Positions 54,867 through 61,948 of a DNA stretch of 64,000 bases are shown here, piece after piece; positions within the stretch are counted from its first letter, which is position 1; every line of letters begins with the position of its first letter. The notes under the pieces were generated by a model. It did no database searches, was not told where the DNA came from, and saw nothing but the letters and a program-made list of their open reading frames with translations. A program made the translations under genes and the position numbers. The DNA is from Aurantiochytrium sp. KH105 (lineage: Eukaryota > Sar > Bigyra > Thraustochytrida > Thraustochytriidae), in the NCBI GenBank assembly GCA_003116975.1, contig BGKB01000003.1, positions 62,001 to 126,000 of the forward strand, in the 5' to 3' direction.

Positions 54867-54945
54867 GGCCTGATGACCGAGCGGTTAAGGTGCCACGTTA
54901 AGGCCGTGGTTCGAAAGAGCGTGGGTTCGAGTCCCACTCAGGTCA
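54867..54945 (+). tRNA. tRNA-Leu (anticodon AAG)
   Basis: All arms fold by eye: acceptor GGCCTGA pairs with TCAGGTC (one G-T), discriminator A at 54945; D-arm ACC...GGT with loop GAGCGGTTAA; anticodon stem CCACG/CGTGG with loop TTAAGGC, anticodon AAG; T-arm GTGGG/CCCAC with loop TTCGAGT. The 11-nt variable region can form a three-pair stem (TTC GAAA GAG) as in class II tRNAs, though it is short for Leu. No intron. A run of T (54953-54957) after it fits a pol III terminator. Confidence 0.93.
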
Positions 54946-54996
54946 ACTTTACTTTTTGCTTTTTATTTTTTTTGTCGCTTTTTTTTTTTGGAATTC

Positions 54997-55953
54997 ATGA
55001 AAAGCCGTCACGCCGCTGCCAAGATGAGCACTGTTCAATCAAAAGATTGTGCAAGGGCGAGACGGCAACACGACGCGAGACGGCAAGTACGCACGATGCC
55101 CGCATCCCCAGAAGCGGCGCGTGCAGAAAACACGTGGCTCGTAGTGCGCTCGCACAACCCCTTGCCAGGAGCATGTTCCCGGGTGGTGACCTGGGCTCGC
55201 CAACTTCAGGGAAAACTTGCAGGCATGACCGTGAGCGTGGACACCTCTGCGCTCGGACCTGGCGTCGCCGTAGAGCGCTTTCGTGCTGCTGGACTTCCAG
55301 ACTGGGTGCAGGTTCACGAATACTGCGAGGCAGACATGGTGCGCGCTTACCCTGTGCTCACGGAAGAGCTCAAGAAAAAGCCCGCCATGCAAAAGGTACG
55401 CCAACTGCGCGAGGGCGTGTACTCGCTGGCATGGGGTTTCCATGGTTGTGCGCTCAACATTTGGTTTCAGAGCATCCCAGACGAGAGTCGGCCTGCATTC
55501 TGCTGGGTTTTTGAGGATGACGTGGGATTTACGGGCGACTTGGCCGACTTTTTCGCTGCAACACATCACGAAACTGCCGATCTTCTCGCCGATACGATCA
55601 AACCTGTTTCCAAGACTTGGTTCTGGTGGGACACTGTTTCCGATGAGTACGATGCTCGGGTTCCGCTGCAGGACCGATGGGAGGCGCGAGAGCACGTGCA
55701 GCGTTTTTCGCGATCCCTTTTGGACGGTTTACATCAACTTGCCGCAGAACATCGCTGCGCAGCATGGTCTGAGCAGAGCACGCCGTCTCTCTGCCAGCAC
55801 TTAGATCACGAGATGGCCCAGATTGACCCTGTCTTCATTTCTCGCCCTCGGTTCTCCTGGGATACCCGTCTCGAAGAATCAGACTGGTTGGCACTCGTGT
55901 CTGCGCGCTCCCCGCGTTTTCGCAACAAGCTTTACCACGCGCTCAAATTCTAG
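54997..55953 (+). CDS. Putative glycosyltransferase-like protein
   Basis: A 318-aa protein from the ATG at 54997; the ATG at 55024 (MSTVQSK) is equally plausible, and the frame also has an upstream TTG. The core reads ENTWLVVRSHNPLPGACSRVVTWARQL, KPAMQKVRQLREGVYSLAWGFHGCALNIWFQ and then FCWVFEDDVGFTGDLADFF. The acidic EDD following an aromatic strand is the kind of DXD metal-nucleotide site found in GT-A-fold glycosyltransferases, and WFWWDTVSDEYDAR plus a C-terminal PRFSWDTRLEESDW fit the rest of such a fold. No signal peptide or membrane anchor is visible, so it is either cytosolic or my start is wrong. Donor and acceptor are unknown. It lies 51 bp downstream of the tRNA. Confidence 0.6.
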   Translation: MKSRHAAAKMSTVQSKDCARARRQHDARRQVRTMPASPEAARAENTWLVVRSHNPLPGACSRVVTWARQLQGKLAGMTVSVDTSALGPGVAVERFRAAGLPDWVQVHEYCEADMVRAYPVLTEELKKKPAMQKVRQLREGVYSLAWGFHGCALNIWFQSIPDESRPAFCWVFEDDVGFTGDLADFFAATHHETADLLADTIKPVSKTWFWWDTVSDEYDARVPLQDRWEAREHVQRFSRSLLDGLHQLAAEHRCAAWSEQSTPSLCQHLDHEMAQIDPVFISRPRFSWDTRLEESDWLALVSARSPRFRNKLYHALKF

Positions 55954-55959
55954 CGTTCT

Positions 55960-56026
55960 GTATGCATGCTGCATGCACAGTAGCCATTCTTGCACAGCAT
56001 CTCGTATGCATGCTGCATGCACAGTA
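55960..56026. repeat. Two copies of a 23-bp GCATGC palindromic element
   Basis: GTATGCATGCTGCATGCACAGTA occurs at 55960-55982 and 56004-56026 (44 bp apart), each with the internal inverted repeat GCATGC. Immediately downstream of the glycosyltransferase-like stop codon, so probably in its 3' UTR. Confidence 0.85.
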
Positions 56027-56526
56027 TCTCGCACCCAGCACCTCGAGCAAATTGGACCCTTCACTACGTTCAAGGAGTAGACACGCTCTGCAAATGCGCC
56101 ATGTTTGTGCAGGCGAAGGATGATGCTTTTTGTGTGCGTGTGTGTGTGTCAAAGTCGAGTCCAAGGGTGGTGGGCAGGCGCATGGGTTTGGAGGGTCGGT
56201 CTAAATGGATTTGTAGATCCCAATGGATCGACCACCCCGATGCTCAATCGATGCTCATTCATCTTCATGCTGCATACCGTTCTGCCTCTTGTGCACGCAA
56301 GTCGTCACAGTCACCCTCGCTTTATAGCATCAATCGTGACTTGCCACGTCAACGGTCGTTGCCGTTGAGATCGCCTGTACACCTTGACGATCCCACCTTC
56401 ATTCACCTCCCTCCTTGGCCTCACCTTCAGTGTGGCTGCGGGATGCTCCGGTTGCTGCTCTCTCTGCCTGCCATCCATCGCCATCGGTAGGCGCAGATGC
56501 TTCCGCACATCGCCGCGTCTTCTTCT

Positions 56527-56630
56527 CGCATCGCATCGCATCGCATCGCATCGCATCGCATCGCATCGCATCGCATCGCATCGCATCGCATCGCATCGCA
56601 TCGCATTGCATCGTATCACATCGTATCGCA
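56527..56630. repeat. CATCG pentanucleotide array
   Basis: About fifteen perfect units then degenerate ones. Same motif, opposite strand, as the array at 38813-38873. Confidence 0.95.
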
Positions 56631-56726
56631 CTGCGTCCCTCGCGCGACAGAGTGCGCGACCTGTTTGTCACTGGCACGCGGCGCCTCCTTCGTCCCCCCT
56701 CACCAAAACACCCTTTTGCACGCGCC

Positions 56727-56780
56727 CATTCTGCACTTATCCGACCGCATTCCGCACTTGCCCGCGCGCATTCAGCACTT
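56727..56780. promoter_or_regulatory. Three phased CATTCNGCACTT elements upstream of CapA-like gene
   Basis: CATTCTGCACTT at 56727-56738, CATTCCGCACTT at 56748-56759 and CATTCAGCACTT at 56769-56780, starting exactly 21 bp apart. Located 420-473 bp upstream of the ATG at 57200. Candidate binding sites on one face of the helix. Confidence 0.6.
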
Positions 56781-56824
56781 GCGGCGCACAGGTGCGCTAG
56801 CTAGCTCCGGAAGGCTGGCAGCCA

Positions 56825-56868
56825 GCCAAGCCAAGCCAAGCCAAGCCAAGCCAAGCCAAGCCAAGCCA
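56825..56868. repeat. CCAAG pentanucleotide repeat
   Basis: About eight tandem AAGCC units. Confidence 0.95.
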
Positions 56869-57066
56869 GGGGCCCAAGCCAGGCCCCGCCGCTCGCGCCG
56901 CGCGCTCGCGCCCAGGCTGCCCCGCTCGCGCCAACCTTCCATCCCTCTTTCTCCCCGGGCCGCGCGGCGCGAGGCGGAGGCGCGGCCGCGCTCGGGACCG
57001 AAACGAAGAGGGGGTCCGTTTATGCCGCCTTATGTCCGGGAGAAGAGGGGTAGCAGCCCCCGAATC

Positions 57067-57105
<39 letters not shown>
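57067..57105. repeat. AAAG tetranucleotide microsatellite
   Basis: About nine AAAG units, 95 bp upstream of the ATG at 57200. Confidence 0.95.
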
Positions 57106-57199
57106 CGCGAGAGGCGGAAATAAATGAACGAAGAGGCGCGAAACGAGACGCGGAGCAGCAGACACGAACACGACCGCACGGCGGGCGGCGAGCGAGAGG

Positions 57200-58873
57200 A
57201 TGCGCGCGCGCGCGGGGCCGCAGCGGCTGCTGGCGTTCGGGCCGGGCGCGCTGGAGGCGGGCGACTGCCGCGAGCTGGACAGCAAGGCCGCGCGCAGGCG
57301 CAGATGGTCGAGATGGGCGGCGGGCGCCGTGATCGCAACTCTGGGCCTCCTCGGCCTCTCCGCCGGCGCGAGCCCGCTCGCCGCGCTGGCCGCGCTCGCG
57401 GAGCCGCCCAGCGAGGAGGCGCGCCTGCGCGCGGGCAAGGCCGAGGCCGCCGCCGGGGAGGTCGCCTTTGGCGGCGGCCGCCTCGAGGGCCTCGCGGACG
57501 ATGACGAACTCGACCTCGACCAGGGCCTCAGGCCAGAAGCCGATGGCGCTGGCGGCGACGACGAGGACGACGGCAACGACGGGGGCGACCGCGACGCGGA
57601 GAGAACTGGCGACGAAGACGAGGAGGAGGAAATTAATGATGACGACGACGACGACGACGACGGCAGCAACGACGGCAGCAACGACGACAGCGGTGCAGGA
57701 GCACGTGAGGCAGCCAGCGACCAGGCGGACGATGGGTACCGCGGACCCCGCGCAGAGACCTTCACGATCGCACACACGGGCGACACCATGATCAGCCAGA
57801 ACATCAACTTGCACGTGTACGCGCGGGGCGAGTACACGTACCTGTGGAATTCGGTCTCGCACCTGTGGAAAGATCATGCGGACTTGACCATCTCGAACTT
57901 TGAGGGAACGTGCACGAGCCTGACCGGAGCGGTCCCGCGCCGAAAAGTGTCAAATGTTAACAAGGCCAACTTTCGGTCCGTGTACACGAGCAGCAATACC
58001 AAGGGTGGGTTTAACTACCCGCCCGCATTTGCCAGAGCGCTCTTTGAAGATGCAAAAATTGACGTCATGACATTGGGCAACAACCACATTTTCGATCGGA
58101 GCGTTCAAGGCATTGGCATTACAAAACGCACGCTCGAGAACATTGGATTCATCACTGCCGGCGTTACCGATCCAACCACAATCGAGTCAGCACAGGACTT
58201 CAAAGACCCTGAACGCTGGTACAAGATCGTGCGTCGCAAGGGATGGAAGCTGGCGCTCATCTCGTGCACAACCTTCCCCTTTGGTCAAAATTGGGCGCCC
58301 TACATTCTCTTTTGCAACGATGTCCTCAGCCTCATCAAGGAGCACGTCCGCCCCACGCACTCGGATCTCGACGCAATTGTGGTTTTACCGCACTGGGGCA
58401 CTGAATTCGTTGTGCAAACCACGGTCAACCAGAACAAGCTCGCCAAAGCGTGGACAAAGGCTGGTGTCAACCTCATTCTCGGAAACCATCCTCACGTGGT
58501 GCAGCGCACAGAGAGCACCGAGGATAATGACGGTGTACGCACGTCCTTTACCGCGTATTCCCTGGGCGGTCTCGTCGGGGGCCTCGGTCAGGCCGCCAAA
58601 GAAACGGCTCGTCCTCGAGCATCCGCAGTGCTGCTCGCGACGCTAGCCAAGTCGGCAAGCGGGCAGACCATCGTGCAAAATGTGGTCATGGAACCAATCT
58701 GTGAAGTCTATGAGCCGTTCATGATCACTCGTGGAAAGTTTGTCAAGACGATTCCGGTTTCAAGTACGGACAAATGTAAGAGCGAGGAGCGCATTGTCAC
58801 CCAGCTCCTCGAACCTGCAGCAACACGAATGTACCCCAAGTCTGAGGATGATGCCGCGTCCACTTCCGACTAA
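57200..58873 (+). CDS. CapA-like (PGA_cap) metallophosphoesterase-family protein
   Basis: A 557-aa protein; ATG at 57200. The N-terminal part has a possible membrane helix (about residues 35-60, WAAGAVIATLGLLGL) followed by an extremely acidic linker (about 95-170, EDDGNDGGDRDAE, DDDDDDDDGS). The globular domain starts near FTIAHTGDTMISQN and has the CapA/PGA_cap marks: GDTM, SNFEGTC, LGNNHIFD, LPHWGTEF and GNHPHVVQ, which are the metal-binding positions of the calcineurin-like fold. In bacteria CapA takes part in poly-gamma-glutamate capsule synthesis. In microbial eukaryotes the family is uncharacterised. Type II membrane topology would place the domain in the secretory lumen. The very high GC of the N-terminal 500 bp contrasts with the normal composition of the domain. 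Confidence 0.85.
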   Translation: MRARAGPQRLLAFGPGALEAGDCRELDSKAARRRRWSRWAAGAVIATLGLLGLSAGASPLAALAALAEPPSEEARLRAGKAEAAAGEVAFGGGRLEGLADDDELDLDQGLRPEADGAGGDDEDDGNDGGDRDAERTGDEDEEEEINDDDDDDDDGSNDGSNDDSGAGAREAASDQADDGYRGPRAETFTIAHTGDTMISQNINLHVYARGEYTYLWNSVSHLWKDHADLTISNFEGTCTSLTGAVPRRKVSNVNKANFRSVYTSSNTKGGFNYPPAFARALFEDAKIDVMTLGNNHIFDRSVQGIGITKRTLENIGFITAGVTDPTTIESAQDFKDPERWYKIVRRKGWKLALISCTTFPFGQNWAPYILFCNDVLSLIKEHVRPTHSDLDAIVVLPHWGTEFVVQTTVNQNKLAKAWTKAGVNLILGNHPHVVQRTESTEDNDGVRTSFTAYSLGGLVGGLGQAAKETARPRASAVLLATLAKSASGQTIVQNVVMEPICEVYEPFMITRGKFVKTIPVSSTDKCKSEERIVTQLLEPAATRMYPKSEDDAASTSD

Positions 58874-59415
58874 TCGCTTCTTCTTCTCCTTCTTCTTCTT
58901 CTTCTCATCCTCTTGTTTATGAATCAGAAAGCCGAGCTTTGTTTGTATGTTATTCTACGCGTTCAAGCCAAGGACACAGGCAACTCCTTCTTTCGCTTTA
59001 CTCCTTGCAAATTTAATTGTCGGTTCTGGCGGGTTCATCCTCATCTTTAAAAAAAAATGCAAACGAAAACGAAAACGAAAAAAGAGAAGAAGAGAAGAAG
59101 GGCAATCGATTAACCGACCCAACGCCGACGCAAAGTGATGAATTTCTTTCTTGATTGAAGTCAACGAAATTTCAAGGAATGTGCGGAATACGTGGTGCGC
59201 GGAATGCGTGCGTAGAATGCGTACGCGGAATGCGTGGAACGCGCGGAGACGAGTCTAGCCATCGCCTTGCTTCAGTTGTCATGCCTACCATTCTTGCAAC
59301 TATTGATAGCGCCTCGTCCAGTGTGAGGCGTTGATACAATTGCGAGAGGGAGATAGACAAAGTTAAAGAACATCGCTTGCCGGGTTAACTGTGCGACAAG
59401 ACGAGTTGTCATTCT
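58874..59415. other. Convergent 3' region with GGAATGCGT repeats
   Basis: A CTT/TTC repeat at about 58877-58905, an AACG/AAA-rich stretch near 59050-59080 and a set of degenerate GGAATGCGT units (about 59177-59236) spaced 9-16 bp, mainly 13. No gene seen. Confidence 0.55.
59177..59242. repeat. Degenerate 13-bp GGAATGCGT repeats
   Basis: GAAT cores at 59177, 59186, 59202, 59215 and 59228, mostly within CGGAATGCGTG. On the other strand this reads CGCATTCCG, which overlaps the first half of the CATTCCGCACTT promoter element. Confidence 0.7.
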
Positions 59416-60909
59416 TTAAATTGTTTGCATCTGGTCCGAATTGGACTTTGACGGGGACTTCTGTCCTCCCCGTGCCGAAGCCGAAGTTTCCTGCATTTCC
59501 AAGCCAAACTCCTCGCGATGCTCATCCTCGTTAAAGAAATGGTCCTCGTCGAGAGGATCTTCGACGTCGTCGTTAGCGACACGACGGCTTGGGACGTAGT
59601 CGTCGTCGTCCTCAAGACCATACTCTCCATCTTCAGCAGGCAGCTTGAGGTAAGCGCTACCTTCCACAGGTCGAAAGAGGTAGCCAATGACACCATAAAA
59701 GAGAACAGAGGCTGTCTCGCGCAAAATGTGTGCGACATAGAGGTGACGAAAATTCATAGCATTTCCAGCAAGGAAAACGATGATGCGAGTAAAGTAAATG
59801 TACGCAAAGACGAGCAGATAAAAGCGGCGAAACTGCCTGAGCTTGGCCAAGTTGACCTGACCCTTGCCGTCAATCTGCGACTGACTCTCGAGGAACTGAA
59901 TGTGCGAGTAAATGGGAAAAGTCACCGCCAAGCAGCAGACGAGGTCCACAAGTTGAAAGGCGTTCTCCCACTTCATCATCGCCGAAGACCCGCGCGTAAG
60001 CTCGTCCGCAACCACCAAGGCAATGTTGGCCACCACTTGCAGCGAAAACGCGGCCATGAGGAACTTGCGCTCGCGAGGGCTCAGCGCAGGCTTCAGCAGA
60101 GACCAGCCCGTGCCAATCATAATGATGACGACAAAGAACATGATGGTGCGCAGTGCGCGCAGCAAATGATACAAAAAGTTCCACGTCACCGACGACCCAT
60201 ATACCTTGACGTAATGCATGTCAAAGGCCTCCGCAAAGACCGTCAACGTCTTGAGCAGCAAAATCACCGTCATCATGTGATGAACCTTGTGCACGCTCAG
60301 CTTCTTCCGCTTCAGATACGTAATCCAGGCGACGAGCATGCCGAGGAAAACGAGACCATAGAGGAAGAGAATAGTCGGCGTCGGCATCTCGCCCGCCGTC
60401 AGGTAGTTCGGTCCCGCATTGTACATTTCCGTGTGCAGCGTGTACGATGCGCCAACATCTGGGCCGCAGCGCACAAACGAGAGGTCGTAGATTCCCTCCG
60501 TGGCCAGATCAACCTCGTGCGAAATAACCTTTGACAGGGGAAGGGGCTCTTCTCCCTTGAACTCAATGATGCCAATCAACTGCAGTTCGCGCTGCTTGTC
60601 GATCGGGCATTCACGGATCGCGTCCGTCGAGTATTCTTCTCTAATTTCCTCGTGAAAAGCGTCGAGAACCATGTTTTCCGAGTCTGCGAGGTGCAAGAGA
60701 AAAGCGGCACGTGACCCCTTGACTTTGCTGCTAAAGGAAAAGTCCTTCACCTCGATGTCTACCTTGCCCCCCTGCACCAGGCCAAACTGCTCCACGGCGT
60801 ACCACCTCCGCGACTCGTCCGAGGCGCTAATGTCGACCTTGAGCCCAGACGCGCACACTGCCATGCTCAGCGCGAGCGAGGCGCCCAGCATCATCTTGAC
60901 GCCCGTCAT
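59416..60909 (-). CDS. GPR107/GPR108-type seven-transmembrane protein (lung 7-TM family)
   Basis: A 497-aa protein. ATG at 60909 (MTGVKMML) starts a signal peptide cleaved near CASG; the open frame upstream to 61014 begins with GTG. A luminal beta-rich domain of about 180 residues (with CPIDKQ and RCGPD cysteines) precedes seven helices from about residue 198 (PTPTILFLYGLVFLGMLVAW; VHHMMTVILLLKTLTVFAEA; ALRTIMFFVVIIMIGTGWSLLKPALSPRER; IALVVADE; YLLVFAYIYFTRIIVFL). The GTGWSLLKP-x-LSxRE motif is characteristic of the GPR107/GPR108/plant CAND family. The tail is acidic (DDDDYVPS, DEDHFFNEDE). Family members act in Golgi traffic and endocytosis; G-protein coupling is disputed. Divergent from IDO; the shared region holds the phased CACTT array. 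Confidence 0.92.
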   Translation of the reverse strand: MTGVKMMLGASLALSMAVCASGLKVDISASDESRRWYAVEQFGLVQGGKVDIEVKDFSFSSKVKGSRAAFLLHLADSENMVLDAFHEEIREEYSTDAIRECPIDKQRELQLIGIIEFKGEEPLPLSKVISHEVDLATEGIYDLSFVRCGPDVGASYTLHTEMYNAGPNYLTAGEMPTPTILFLYGLVFLGMLVAWITYLKRKKLSVHKVHHMMTVILLLKTLTVFAEAFDMHYVKVYGSSVTWNFLYHLLRALRTIMFFVVIIMIGTGWSLLKPALSPRERKFLMAAFSLQVVANIALVVADELTRGSSAMMKWENAFQLVDLVCCLAVTFPIYSHIQFLESQSQIDGKGQVNLAKLRQFRRFYLLVFAYIYFTRIIVFLAGNAMNFRHLYVAHILRETASVLFYGVIGYLFRPVEGSAYLKLPAEDGEYGLEDDDDYVPSRRVANDDVEDPLDEDHFFNEDEHREEFGLEMQETSASARGGQKSPSKSNSDQMQTI

Positions 60910-61225
60910 CTTGGACGCCGACGTCGACCGCCGCCTCACGGCCACCTCGGAGTCCACGCCTCTCGCGCGCTTTTCCCTCGCGTCGCCCTCGCCTTGCTTG
61001 TCCTCGTTGCGCACCTCAACCGCGATGACACGCTGGAGTTACTCGCGCTCGCCGCGACTCCTCTCTTCGTACGCGGGGTCGCGAACGGGGCAGAGGGCAG
61101 CAGAGGCGAGCGGCCGGCGCCGGCGGCGCGCGGCGGGCGGGCGGGCAGGCGGGCGGACGGCCAGGCCTCGGCGGCTCGCGCGGCAGCGGCGCCGGGCGAG
61201 GGTCGTTCTTTCGAGGACGGAGGCG

Positions 61226-61257
61226 TTGTTTGTTTGTTTGTTTGTTTGTTTGTTTGT
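61226..61257. repeat. GTTT tetranucleotide microsatellite
   Basis: Seven tandem GTTT units. Confidence 0.95.
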
Positions 61258-61323
61258 CTGGCGCGAATAGGACGATCTTGGAGGCCCGGCTGGCAGACAG
61301 GCTGTTCTGCGGTTCAAACTTCG

Positions 61324-61545
61324 CACTTGCGCGATGCCCCGCAAGTGAGCTATTCGCCCATTCTCCACTTTGCGGCCTCCCTCCCCCGCCCCTGCGCGCT
61401 ATAACCCACTTGCCAGGGCCCCGCGAAGTGAACGATGCACGTTTACCCCACTTGCACGCGGGGCGCGCAGGGGCAAGTGCGCCTGCAGCGCGGATAAAAC
61501 GGTTGCGGCGCCGATAAAGGCACTTGCGGCGGCTCGAGGCAAGTG
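61324..61545. promoter_or_regulatory. Alternating CACTT/AAGTG array between GPR107-like and IDO genes
   Basis: Forward cores CACTT at 61324, 61366, 61407, 61449 and 61521; reverse cores AAGTG at 61343, 61426, 61475 and 61541. Forward cores are 42, 41 and 42 bp apart, with reverse cores 19 bp after the first and third, so sites alternate at about 19/23 bp. One copy reads CATTCTCCACTT (61359-61370), the same 12-mer as in the other clusters. Roughly 410-640 bp from both starts. Confidence 0.6.
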
Positions 61546-61556
61546 CGCTATAGCGC
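61545..61556. promoter_or_regulatory. Palindrome GCGCTATAGCGC
   Basis: Identical to the palindrome at 28541-28552. A related GCGCTATAAC lies at 61396-61405. Confidence 0.45.
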
Positions 61557-61560
61557 GGCG

Positions 61561-61593
61561 CAAGCGCGGCGCAAGCGCGGCGCAAGCGCGGCG
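61561..61593. repeat. Three 11-bp direct repeats CAAGCGCGGCG
   Basis: Perfect tandem copies at 61561, 61572 and 61583, right after the palindrome. Confidence 0.9.
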
Positions 61594-61650
61594 TATTCAA
61601 ACCCGATCGCCGCCGTGTTCTCGAGCCGCCGCGGACGGCACGGGCGCGCG

Positions 61651-61678
61651 GGCAGGCAGGCAGGCAGGCAGGCAGGCA
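61651..61678. repeat. GGCA tetranucleotide microsatellite
   Basis: Seven tandem GGCA units. Confidence 0.95.
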
Positions 61679-61948
61679 GCTACGCGGGCGGGCGCGCGTG
61701 CGTCTCGCCGGCGCGCAGTCTCGCTCCTCCCCGCACCCTTCCCTTCCCGCCCCCCTCGCCCTCACCCGCCTCCGCCCTCCCGCGCAGGGGGCCGGAAGCA
61801 AGCAGTTCCCTCGCATCGAATCCGCGGCCGGAGAGACGACGTCGACGTCGTCGAACGACGACCACGACGACGACGACAACGTGGGCGAGGAAGGAGACGC
61901 GGGAGCCTGAGTCTGTTGAGGTCTTCTTGGGCTAGGGCAGAGGCTGCC

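Larger units (their letters stand above)
55954..57199. promoter_or_regulatory. 1.2 kb upstream region of the CapA-like gene
   Basis: Left part: 3' flank of the previous gene with a duplicated 23-bp palindromic element (55960-55982, 56004-56026). Right part: CATCG array (56527-56630), phased CACTT cluster (56727-56780), AAGCC array (56825-56868) and AAAG microsatellite (57067-57105) before the ATG at 57200. No gene supported. Confidence 0.5.
60910..61948. promoter_or_regulatory. Divergent region between GPR107-like and IDO genes
   Basis: About 1 kb. Holds a GTTT microsatellite (61226-61257), the phased CACTT/AAGTG array (61324-61545), a GCGCTATAGCGC palindrome (61545-61556), an 11-bp triple repeat CAAGCGCGGCG (61561-61593) and a GGCA microsatellite (61651-61678). 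The frame that runs through here into the IDO gene is Arg/Ala/Pro-rich and is not taken as coding. Confidence 0.55.

Noticed and set aside
61370-61948. N-terminal extension of the IDO frame
   Set aside because: Arg/Ala/Pro-rich translation of repeats and promoter elements; the ATG at 61949 is in good context and the family begins there.
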